A DNA stretch of 26,964 bases from NORP181 sp047623555 (GTDB taxonomy: Bacteria; Pseudomonadota; Alphaproteobacteria; Rhodobacterales; Rhodobacteraceae), in contig JBLHMP010000056.1 of assembly GCA_047623555.1 (NCBI GenBank), forward strand, positions 1 to 26,964, written 5' to 3'. A program made the position numbers and the translations under genes. Below the pieces are notes generated by a model. That model did not search any database and was not told the origin of the DNA. It was given only the letters and a program-made list of their open reading frames with translations. Shown in pieces: positions 8,339-15,497 of the stretch (position 1 is its first letter; every line of letters starts with the position of its first letter).

Positions 8339-8381
8339 CATAATTGAAAACCTTTAACAAACTCTTCAACAGGAGAAAAAA

Positions 8382-9521
8382 ATGAAATTCAAATCCCTTA
8401 TCTTGGCGGCGTCGGTTGCGGCATTGTCCGCCACAACGACCACAGCGGATCCGGTGAAAATCGGAATGATTACAACGCTTTCAGGCGGCGGTGCTGGCCT
8501 TGGCATCGACGTACGTGATGGTTTTTTGCTGGCCCTGAAAATGTCTGGCACATCCGATGTCGAAATGGTCATTGAGGATGATCAACGCAAACCCGACATC
8601 GCGGTGCAGCTGGCCGATCGCATGGTTCAGTCCGACAAAGTCGACATTTTGACCGGTATCATCTGGTCCAATTTGGCGATGGCCGTGGTGCCTTCTGTCA
8701 CTGCGCAGGGCAAATTTTACCTCTCGCCAAACGCGGGCCCATCTGTGTTGGCTGGCAAAGGCTGCCACGCCAATTACTTCAACGTCAGCTGGCAGAATGA
8801 CGCCATGTCCGAGGCTGCTGGCGCGGCCATGAGCGAAGAAGGTGTGGGCAAAGTTTTCCTGATGGCGCCTAATTATCCAGCTGGTAAGGACATGATGACC
8901 GGATTTAAACGTTTCTTTAAGGGAGACGTTGTAGACGAGGTTTACACAAAGCTGGGTCAAACCGATTATGCCGCCGAAATCGCGCAAATCCGGGCAAGTG
9001 ACGCCGATCAGGTCTATTTCTTCCTGCCCGGTGGCATGGGCATTTCGTTCATGAAACAATATTCTGGTTCTGGTGTCGATACGCCTGTGATGGGTCCGGC
9101 GTTCAGCTTTGACCAGGGCATCCTGCAGGCTGTTGGTGCCGCTGCGCTGGGTGTTAAGAACACCAGTCAGTGGAACAAAGACATCGACAATGCCGCCAAC
9201 GCCGCGTTTGTTACGGAGTTTCAGGCCGAATATGGACGTCTGCCATCGCTGTATGCCAGTCAGGGCTATGACACTGCAAACCTGATCTTATCTGCAATAG
9301 GCAAGACAGATGTTGACGATGCCGATGCATTCCGGGCCGGCCTTAAGGCCGCAGAATTTGACTCGGTACGTGGTGATTTCGCCTTTGGATCAAACCATCA
9401 CCCAATCCAAGACATCTATATGCGCGAAGTTATCCAAGAGGGCGACGTGTTCACCAACAAGATCATTGGTGTGGCACTGACCGATCATACGGATGCCTAC
9501 GCCGCTGACTGTAAAATGTAA
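8382..9521 (+). CDS. Liv-type ABC transporter periplasmic substrate-binding protein (probable aromatic acid binder)
   Basis: A 379-residue type I periplasmic binding protein (Peripla_BP_6 / LivK-like). A signal peptide is visible: MKFK, a hydrophobic core, then cleavage probably after TTTTA at residue 22. No lipobox Cys follows, so it is a soluble periplasmic protein. The mature chain starts DPVKIGMITTLSGGGA, typical of the family, and later has QGYDTANLIL. Members located with aromatic-CoA ligases commonly bind benzoate-like acids, and the ligand here is inferred to be the substrate of the upstream ligase. AGGAG at 8371-8375 gives a strong ribosome binding site. A strong GC hairpin follows the stop codon and probably keeps this protein more abundant than the membrane subunits. 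Confidence 0.9.
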   Translation: MKFKSLILAASVAALSATTTTADPVKIGMITTLSGGGAGLGIDVRDGFLLALKMSGTSDVEMVIEDDQRKPDIAVQLADRMVQSDKVDILTGIIWSNLAMAVVPSVTAQGKFYLSPNAGPSVLAGKGCHANYFNVSWQNDAMSEAAGAAMSEEGVGKVFLMAPNYPAGKDMMTGFKRFFKGDVVDEVYTKLGQTDYAAEIAQIRASDADQVYFFLPGGMGISFMKQYSGSGVDTPVMGPAFSFDQGILQAVGAAALGVKNTSQWNKDIDNAANAAFVTEFQAEYGRLPSLYASQGYDTANLILSAIGKTDVDDADAFRAGLKAAEFDSVRGDFAFGSNHHPIQDIYMREVIQEGDVFTNKIIGVALTDHTDAYAADCKM

Positions 9522-9561
9522 AACATAACATCTAGGGTGTTGAGAACACGTCGTTTTCAAT

Positions 9562-9590
9562 CCGCCCGGGTCACCAATAGACCCGGGCGG
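9562..9590 (+). repeat. Strong GC-rich stem-loop between binding-protein and permease genes
   Basis: CCGCCCGGGTC (9562-9572) and GACCCGGGCGG (9580-9590) form a perfect 11-bp stem with the 7-base loop ACCAATA. There is no T-run after it, so it is not a standard intrinsic terminator. Its place 40 bases after the binding-protein stop fits a 3'-end stabilising hairpin or partial attenuator that lets binding protein exceed permease levels. Confidence 0.8.
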
Positions 9591-9635
9591 CACCCCGATA
9601 TTGCACATACGCCTCGCATGCCGGAGTGGCATTAA

Positions 9636-10556
9636 ATGTCTCTAATTCTATTGATCGAACAAATCCTGAATGGTTTGCAATTTGGGGTGATGCTGTTTTT
9701 GACGGCCGCGGGCCTGACTTTGGTTTTTGGCGTCATGGGTCTTATCAACCTCGCGCATGGCTCGCTGTTCATGGTCGGCGCCTTTGCAGCTGCTGCCGTG
9801 GCTGGTGCGACCGGGTCGTTTGTTCTGGCCTTAGCGGCCAGCCTTGCCGCCGCCGCCGCCGCTGGTGCGCTTGTTGAAATTCTGGTGATCCGACGGCTTT
9901 ACAGTCGCGATCACCTGGATCAGGTGTTGGCCACCTTCGCACTGATCCTTATCTTTTCCGAAGGCACGCGCTGGCTGTTCGGCTCGTTCCCGCTCTATCT
10001 GAATATCCCCGATTACCTGTCCGGGCCCATCACCCTGCCCGGCGGCATTCAGTATCCGCTTTATCGTCTAACGCTGATCGCCATTGGCCTCTTGGTCGCT
10101 CTTGGCCTTTACCTGCTAATCTCACAGACCCGGTTGGGTATCCAAATCCGTGCCGGCGAAAGCGACCGTGAAATGATCGCCGCTCTTGGGGTCGACATAT
10201 CAAAACTCTACACCATCGTTTTCGCCCTGGGCGCGGCCCTTGCGGGTTTTGCCGGGGCCCTGGTCGGCGCCATCCAATCGGTACAGGTTGGCATGGGCGA
10301 ACCGGTGTTGATCCTGGCCTTTGTGGTCATTGTCATAGGCGGCATTGGGTCGATCAAAGGCGCGCTTATCGGCTCGCTGCTAGTCGGCCTGACCGACACG
10401 CTGGGCGGCGTCCTGCTGCCGGAATTCTTTAAATTATTTATGGATAACGCTTCGGCCACCTCGATCGGATCGTCCCTATCCACCATGCTGATCTATATCC
10501 TCATGGCCGTTGTTTTGGTGATGAAACCCACCGGCCTGTTCGGGGTAAAAGCATGA
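9636..10556 (+). CDS. Branched-chain amino acid-type ABC transporter permease (LivH family)
   Basis: A 306-residue, very hydrophobic inner-membrane protein with about eight predicted membrane segments. The start LIEQILNGLQFGVMLFL followed by TAAGLTLVFGVMGLINLAHG is diagnostic for LivH permeases, as is the GGIGSIKGALIGSLLVGL segment near residue 235. With the LivM-like partner it forms the channel for the substrate delivered by the binding protein. ATG 9636 has GGAGTGG about 8 bases upstream. Its stop overlaps the next start by 4 bases. Because the operon otherwise encodes aromatic degradation, it is more likely an aromatic acid importer than a leucine importer. Confidence 0.9.
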   Translation: MSLILLIEQILNGLQFGVMLFLTAAGLTLVFGVMGLINLAHGSLFMVGAFAAAAVAGATGSFVLALAASLAAAAAAGALVEILVIRRLYSRDHLDQVLATFALILIFSEGTRWLFGSFPLYLNIPDYLSGPITLPGGIQYPLYRLTLIAIGLLVALGLYLLISQTRLGIQIRAGESDREMIAALGVDISKLYTIVFALGAALAGFAGALVGAIQSVQVGMGEPVLILAFVVIVIGGIGSIKGALIGSLLVGLTDTLGGVLLPEFFKLFMDNASATSIGSSLSTMLIYILMAVVLVMKPTGLFGVKA

Positions 10557-11536
10557 AACGCGAAAGCATCATTAACGCGTTTCTTGCGCTTGGCCTGTTG
10601 GCTGTTCCCCTGTGGGCGATAACTGCAGATGAGCCATTTTACATCACGCTCGCCACCCGGGTCGCCATCTTTGCACTCGCCGGAGTCGGGCTGAACATCG
10701 CCCTTGGTCTTGGCGGACTGGTTAGTTTCGGGCATGCCGCGTTTTTTGGTATCGGCGGTTATGCAATGGGCGTTCTGGCCAGCCACGCCCAAAGTTATAC
10801 GCCGATGACAGAATGGCCGTTCCTGATCGAAGGCAGCAATTCCATGCCCGTGATCTGGATCACGGCCTTGGTCGCCTCGGGGTTGACGGCGTTGGGCATT
10901 GGCGCACTAAGCCTGCGCACCAGCGGGGTGTATTTCATCATGATCACCCTCGCCTTTGGTCAGATGCTGTATTATTTCACCATCAGTTGGCCCGCCTATG
11001 GCGGCGAAGATGGGCTGTCGATCTATATCCGCAACGGATTTCCCGGGCTGAACACGCTGGATCCAATCCAGTTCTTTGCCATCACCTATGTGATCCTCGG
11101 CGCAGCACTTGTGTTCTCGGCGCTGTTGGCAAAATCACCCTTTGGACTGGCGCTAAACGCCGCCCGTCAATCCAGTGAACGGGTCGAAACCATCGGCATC
11201 ACACCCTACCGACTGCGCCTGACTGCCTTTGTCATATCCGGCATGATCACCGGATTGGCGGGCGCATTGTTTGCCGATCTCAACCGGTTCGTCAGCCCGA
11301 CAATGTTCAGCTGGCAAACCAGCGGTGAGATCATGGTGTTTATCATTCTGGGCGGCACTGCCCGCCTGTTTGGCCCGGTCGCAGGCGCGGCATTGTTCAT
11401 CATATTGGAACAGGTGCTTGGTGGCCTGTCAGATTACTGGCACATTTATCTCGGCCTATTGTTGCTCTGCGTGGTGCTTTTCGCAAGGGGTGGCATCATC
11501 GGCACCGTTGCAGGTGAGGAGGCCCGCCATGACTGA
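10553..11536 (+). CDS. Branched-chain amino acid-type ABC transporter permease (LivM family)
   Basis: A 327-residue inner-membrane permease. The LivM signature is clear early in the protein: ALAGVGLNIALGLGGLVSFG followed by HAAFFGIGGYAMG. LRTSGVYFIMITLAFGQM and a C-terminal GGTARLFGPVAGAALFIILE are also typical. It pairs with the LivH-like subunit encoded just upstream. The start codon overlaps the upstream stop (ATGA), and the 3' end overlaps the ATPase gene by 8 bases, so subunit synthesis is probably coupled. The length is normal for the family, with no ATPase fusion of the kind seen in some LivM-LivG proteins. Confidence 0.9.
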   Translation: MKRESIINAFLALGLLAVPLWAITADEPFYITLATRVAIFALAGVGLNIALGLGGLVSFGHAAFFGIGGYAMGVLASHAQSYTPMTEWPFLIEGSNSMPVIWITALVASGLTALGIGALSLRTSGVYFIMITLAFGQMLYYFTISWPAYGGEDGLSIYIRNGFPGLNTLDPIQFFAITYVILGAALVFSALLAKSPFGLALNAARQSSERVETIGITPYRLRLTAFVISGMITGLAGALFADLNRFVSPTMFSWQTSGEIMVFIILGGTARLFGPVAGAALFIILEQVLGGLSDYWHIYLGLLLLCVVLFARGGIIGTVAGEEARHD

Positions 11537-12290
11537 TACCCTATCAAATCCGGTCCTGTCGGTGCGCGGCATCACCAAAAGCTTTGGTGCATTAAAGGCC
11601 TCAGACGATGTCAGCCTTGATCTGTTGCCGGGCGAAATTCATGCGCTGATTGGGCCAAACGGGGCCGGTAAATCAACGCTGATCAAACAGATCGCCGGGG
11701 GATTGCGCCCCGATTCCGGGCAGGTTCATTTTCTGGGTCGCGATGTGACCGGGCTGAACACGGTGCAACGGGCCCGTATGGGGCTTGGCCGTACCTTTCA
11801 GATTTCTTCGCTGGCGATGGAGGATACGGTGCTGCAAAACGTCCTGCTGGGCGCATTGGGTGCGCAGGGTAAACCGTTCCGGTTCTTTCGCCCGGTGCTC
11901 AAAGACAGCGCCCTGCGCGACATTGCCGAAACCGCACTCGCGCGGGTTAATCTGTTGGATCACGCCACCGCGCGCACCTGCGAACTTAGCCACGGGCAGC
12001 GCCGACAGTTAGAGGTTGCCGTGGCGCTGACCCTGAACCCAAAGGCGTTTGTCATGGATGAACCGATGGCCGGGCTGGGTACTAGTGGCTCGCTAAGCCT
12101 GACAACATTTTTGGATGAATTACGCGCTGAGGCCCCTATTTTGTTGGTTGAACATGACATGGATGCGGTGTTCGCGCTGGCCGATCGCATCAGCGTTTTG
12201 GTCTATGGCAAGATCATCGCCACCGGCAGCGTTGACGAAATTCGTGCCCACCCCGAAGTGCGCCGCGCCTATCTGGGAGAGGATGCATGA
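11529..12290 (+). CDS. ABC transporter ATP-binding protein (LivG family)
   Basis: A 253-residue ATPase of the Liv importer. The Walker A motif GPNGAGKSTL lies near residue 40, the ABC signature is LSHGQRRQLEVA, and Walker B is VMDEPMAGLG. The conserved His switch sits in LVEHDMDAVF. The chain ends ...EVRRAYLGEDA, the usual LivG tail. ATG 11529 is chosen because it starts immediately before the ABC fold; an open frame extends upstream to 11271 but runs entirely inside the permease gene and encodes nothing family-like. Overlaps of 8 bases upstream and 4 bases downstream place it in the same operon. Confidence 0.9.
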   Translation: MTDTLSNPVLSVRGITKSFGALKASDDVSLDLLPGEIHALIGPNGAGKSTLIKQIAGGLRPDSGQVHFLGRDVTGLNTVQRARMGLGRTFQISSLAMEDTVLQNVLLGALGAQGKPFRFFRPVLKDSALRDIAETALARVNLLDHATARTCELSHGQRRQLEVAVALTLNPKAFVMDEPMAGLGTSGSLSLTTFLDELRAEAPILLVEHDMDAVFALADRISVLVYGKIIATGSVDEIRAHPEVRRAYLGEDA

Positions 12291-12976
12291 GCCTGTTATC
12301 CCTCACCAATGTCTCGGCGTTTTATGGGGCGTCCCAGGCCCTGTTCAAGGTCAACCTGCATGTTGAAAAAGGCGCCGTTGTGGCGCTGATGGGACGCAAT
12401 GGCATGGGCAAATCGACCACCATCAAAGTGCTGTGCCGGATGCTGCCTATCGCGGGCGGTGACCTTCAGTTTGATGGCCACGACCTGCGCCGGGTACCGT
12501 CCTACAAAGCCGCGCGCATGGGCCTGGGTCTGGTGCCCGAGGGGCGGCGTTGTTTTCCCAATCTGACTGTTCGGGAAAACCTGATTGCCGCGTGCCGTCC
12601 CGGCCATTGGGATCTTGCGCGTGTTGCTGACCTGTTCCCTCGACTGGGCGAACGTCATGGCCAATCTGCCGCCTCTTTATCGGGGGGCGAGCAGCAAATG
12701 CTGGCCATTGGTCGCGCATTGATGACCAATCCGCGTTTGTTGATTCTGGACGAGGCAACCGAAGGTTTGGCGCCAATTGTACGGCAGGAAATCTGGGCGG
12801 CAATTGCGACGTTAAAGCGTGAAACCGGGCTGTCGATTCTGGTGGTGGACAAATCATTGCGCGAACTGTCCGGGGTCGCGGATCAGGCTGTGGTTCTGCA
12901 ACGTGGCGAAACCGTTTGGCATGGCGCAATGGACGCGCTGACACCGGATATCACTGACCGTTATATCGGAGTTTAA
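12287..12976 (+). CDS. ABC transporter ATP-binding protein (LivF family)
   Basis: A 229-residue second ATPase of the importer, forming a heterodimer with the LivG-like subunit. Walker A is GRNGMGKSTT, the signature motif is LSGGEQQMLAIGRAL, and Walker B is LLILDEATEGLAP. The last is the LivF-type variant, as is GLVPEGRRCFPNLTVRENL between them. The start overlaps the previous stop by 4 bases (ATGA). In place of the usual switch His region, the sequence reads LVVDKSLRELSGVAD, so the catalytic His of the H-loop seems to be Lys. LivF proteins generally have V-D/E-(H/Q/K) at this site, so this may be a family variation rather than a defect. Confidence 0.88.
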   Translation: MSLLSLTNVSAFYGASQALFKVNLHVEKGAVVALMGRNGMGKSTTIKVLCRMLPIAGGDLQFDGHDLRRVPSYKAARMGLGLVPEGRRCFPNLTVRENLIAACRPGHWDLARVADLFPRLGERHGQSAASLSGGEQQMLAIGRALMTNPRLLILDEATEGLAPIVRQEIWAAIATLKRETGLSILVVDKSLRELSGVADQAVVLQRGETVWHGAMDALTPDITDRYIGV

Positions 12977-13047
12977 GGCATGGGTTTTCACCGAGCCCTG
13001 CAGGATAATCTATGCAAACCAAATACCCAAATGACCGGAGCCCCGAC

Positions 13048-13449
13048 ATGACGCACAAAGTGATTCAACCTGATGGATGGACGGCCGCCAAAGGCTATGC
13101 CAACGGCATGCTAACCAATGATGGTACGTTGTATATCGGCGGCCAAATCGGCTGGACCGCCGAGCAAAAGTTCGAGACACATGACTTTATCGGGCAGATG
13201 GAACAGGCCCTACGCAATATCGTTGATGTGGTATTGTCGGCGGGTGGACAGATTACCGACATCACCCGCCTGACCTGGTATGTCATTGACAAGAAAGAGT
13301 ATGTCGCCCGCCAACGCGAAGTCGGCGAGGTTTATCGCCGGGTTCTGGGGCGTCATTTTCCGGCGATGTCCATGCTGATCATTTCCGGTCTGGTTGAGGA
13401 CGAAGCCCTGCTTGAGATCGAAGCAACTGCGGTGATATCAAAGGCCTAG
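13048..13449 (+). CDS. RidA/YjgF-family protein without the canonical catalytic arginine
   Basis: A 133-residue Rid-superfamily protein, the usual length, expected to form a trimer. Family features include LYIGGQIGW, a central segment ALRNIVDVVLSAGGQITDIT, and the C-terminal EIEATAV. In Escherichia coli RidA, the imine-hydrolysing Arg105 lies in FPARS; here the motif reads FPAMS with Met107 in that place. It therefore belongs to a Rid subgroup that lacks the arginine and may act differently. As the last gene of the operon it could act on the enamine/imine formed from the amino group of a 2-amino-5-oxocyclohexene-type CoA intermediate; this is inference. ATG 13048 is preferred to ATG 13012 because GGAG at 13037-13040 is well spaced and the family fold starts there. 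Confidence 0.88.
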   Translation: MTHKVIQPDGWTAAKGYANGMLTNDGTLYIGGQIGWTAEQKFETHDFIGQMEQALRNIVDVVLSAGGQITDITRLTWYVIDKKEYVARQREVGEVYRRVLGRHFPAMSMLIISGLVEDEALLEIEATAVISKA

Positions 13450-13451
13450 AA

Positions 13452-13478
13452 CCGTAGGGTGCGTGATTTCACGCCCCT
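13452..13478. terminator. Bidirectional hairpin between convergent operons, with a CGTAGGGTG-type repeat
   Basis: Between the convergent ridA-like and oppF-like stops (33 bases apart) the sequence holds GCGTG-ATTT-CACGC (13461-13474), extended by GGG/CCC around one mismatch. No long T-run follows on either strand. The position fits a shared terminator or 3'-end hairpin. Its left arm, CGTAGGGTGCGTGA at 13453-13466, resembles CGTAGGGTGGGTGA at 26912-26925. Confidence 0.55.
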
Positions 13479-13482
13479 CCCT

Positions 13483-14499
13483 TCAAGCGGGAACTGATTG
13501 TTCAGCCGCTAATTCTTTCCAGCGATGACAGGCAACGTTATGTTCTTTTCCTGCGTGCTCCAGCTTTGGTTCCTGCTTGCGGCAGACGTCAATCGCAAAC
13601 GGGCAGCGGGTCTGGAATTTGCAGCCCGGTGGCGGGTTGGTTGGCGATGGAATTTCGCCCTCAAGCCGTTGCGCCTTGCCACGATCATCCGGGTCCAGGG
13701 ATGGGATCGCCGACAGCAGCGCCTTGGTATAGGGATGACGCGGCGCGGCAAATAGTTCACGCGTCGGCGCCGTTTCGACCAACCGGCCAAGGTACATCAC
13801 CGCCACATGATCGCAGATATGGGCAACGACGCTAAGGTCGTGACTGATGAACAGGAATGTCAGGCCCATGTCCTGCTGAATGGACTTCAGCAGGTTCAAA
13901 ACATCCGCCTGAATGGACACGTCCAGTGCCGCCACGCTTTCATCGGCAACGATGAATTGTGGGCGCGCGACCAAGGCGCGGGCTATGGAAATCCGCTGTC
14001 GCTGGCCGCCAGAAAACGCATGTGGAAAGCGGCGCAAATGCTCCAGGTTCAATCGGCATTTAGCAGCAATTTCACGCACCCGTTCGTCGGTTTCTTCGCG
14101 GGTTTTGGTCAGGCCCATCACCTGCAGCGGTTCGGCAATGATATCGCGCACCGTCATGCGTGGGCTAAGCGCCGCATAAGGATCCTGAAAGATCAACTGG
14201 GCGCGTTTGCGGTAATCTTTCAGCTCGGACGCGTTGATTTTACCAAGGTCATATTCGACCTCATCATCGGAATAGATCACGTTGCCATTGGTAATTGGCG
14301 CCGCGTTCAGCAACGCCCGCCCAAAGGTGGTTTTGCCCGATCCGGATTCACCAACCAACCCGAAAAAGCTACCTTTGGCGATGTCGACGCTGACCTTTTC
14401 AACGGCGCGCACCACCGGTTTCGGGCCGAACAGACCGCCACCACGCAAAGGATAATGAACCGACAAGTCGCGGGCTGAAATCAGAGGTTTATCAGTCAT
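13483..14499 (-). CDS. Oligopeptide/oligosaccharide-type ABC transporter ATP-binding protein (OppF/DppF family)
   Basis: A 338-residue ATPase. Walker A is VGESGSGKTTFGRALL, the signature is FSGGQRQRISIARAL, and Walker B is FIVADESVAALDVS, in which the common Pro after DE is Ser. The C-terminal oligopeptide-transporter domain is present with PPGCKFQTRCPFAIDVC, a Cys-rich segment characteristic of Opp/Dpp ATPases and able to hold an Fe-S cluster in some members. It overlaps the OppD-like gene by 4 bases and is the last gene of the minus-strand importer operon. Together with the OppD-like subunit it powers uptake. The imported ligand is discussed under the binding protein. Confidence 0.9.
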   Translation of the reverse strand: MTDKPLISARDLSVHYPLRGGGLFGPKPVVRAVEKVSVDIAKGSFFGLVGESGSGKTTFGRALLNAAPITNGNVIYSDDEVEYDLGKINASELKDYRKRAQLIFQDPYAALSPRMTVRDIIAEPLQVMGLTKTREETDERVREIAAKCRLNLEHLRRFPHAFSGGQRQRISIARALVARPQFIVADESVAALDVSIQADVLNLLKSIQQDMGLTFLFISHDLSVVAHICDHVAVMYLGRLVETAPTRELFAAPRHPYTKALLSAIPSLDPDDRGKAQRLEGEIPSPTNPPPGCKFQTRCPFAIDVCRKQEPKLEHAGKEHNVACHRWKELAAEQSVPA

Positions 14500-15497
14500 G
14501 ATCCGGTCAACTCCGCCAGTGGTAGGTGGCAGGCGACGCGGTGGTCCCCGCCAAGATCAACAAATTGCGGGATGTCCACATTGCAACGGCCTTCGATGGC
14601 AACAGCACAGCGGGTGCTGAACACGCAGCCCAGTGGCCGTTCCAGTGGCGACGGGATGTCACCGGGAATCGGAACCAGTGGCGAATCAAGGTCATCCAGC
14701 CGCGGCAGAGCCGCCAACAGGCCCTTGGTATAGGGATGCGCCGGACGGCGGATCACATCGCGCACGGTGCCCTGTTCAACGATACGACCCAGATACATCA
14801 CCGCAACTTTGTCAGCGGTTTGGGCGACAACGCCCAGATCGTGGGTGATAAAAATGATGCCCATGCCAAATTCGGTGACAAGGTCCTTCATCAGGTCGAT
14901 CACCTGCGCCTGAATGGTCACATCCAGCGCCGTGGTCGGTTCATCCGCGATCAGTAATTTCGGCTTGGTCGACAGCGCCATGGCGATCATCGCCCGTTGC
15001 CGCATCCCGCCCGAGAGCTCAAACGCGTATTGGGCGAACCGGCTTGAGGCATCTGAAATTCCCACCCGGTCCAGCATCTCGATCGACAATGCCTTGGACT
15101 GCTTTTTGTTCATGTCCGTGTGGATCATCAACTGCTCAACCATCTGGTCGCCGATCGAAATCGCCGGCGCAAAGCTTGCCATAGGTTCCTGAAAGATCAT
15201 CGAGACCGCCCCACCGCGTACCACCTGCATTTGGGCAGATGTTTTCAGCGACATGATGTCAACAACACCGCTTTCCAGATGCAGTCTGATGCTGGTTTCG
15301 TCGCTATAGATCGCATTGCTGGGGTTGAGCTTCATCAGCGCCTTGGCGGTCACCGATTTGCCCGAGCCGCTTTCGCCAACGAGGCCCATCACTTCGCCCG
15401 CCTCGAGGTGAAACGACACGTCGTCCACGGCGGTGATCCGGCCCTCGTCTGTGTCAAATTGCAGAGTCAGGTGTTCTACATCCAATAAACGAGTCAT
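14496..15497 (-). CDS. Oligopeptide/oligosaccharide-type ABC transporter ATP-binding protein (OppD/DppD family)
   Basis: A 333-residue ATPase that pairs with the OppF-like subunit. Visible motifs are Walker A VGESGSGKSVTAKAL, the Q-loop in IFQEPMASF, the signature ELSGGMRQRAMIAMAL and Walker B LLIADEPTTALDVT. The switch His is in FITHDLGVVAQ, and the C-terminal Opp domain contains PLGCVFSTRC. An insertion of roughly 25 residues between Walker A and the Q-loop (around LHLESGVVDIMSLKTSAQ) is larger than in many DppD proteins. The start abuts the OppC-like stop with no gap, and its stop overlaps the OppF-like start by 4 bases, indicating one transcript. Confidence 0.9.
   Translation of the reverse strand: MTRLLDVEHLTLQFDTDEGRITAVDDVSFHLEAGEVMGLVGESGSGKSVTAKALMKLNPSNAIYSDETSIRLHLESGVVDIMSLKTSAQMQVVRGGAVSMIFQEPMASFAPAISIGDQMVEQLMIHTDMNKKQSKALSIEMLDRVGISDASSRFAQYAFELSGGMRQRAMIAMALSTKPKLLIADEPTTALDVTIQAQVIDLMKDLVTEFGMGIIFITHDLGVVAQTADKVAVMYLGRIVEQGTVRDVIRRPAHPYTKGLLAALPRLDDLDSPLVPIPGDIPSPLERPLGCVFSTRCAVAIEGRCNVDIPQFVDLGGDHRVACHLPLAELTGS

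Noticed and set aside
11271..11528. N-terminal extension of the LivG-like ATPase
   Set aside because: It lies inside the LivM-like gene in another frame, and the ATPase fold begins directly after ATG 11529.
13807..14478. 223-codon plus-strand frame opposite the OppF-like gene
   Set aside because: It mirrors a clear ABC ATPase and has no family features or ribosome binding site of its own.
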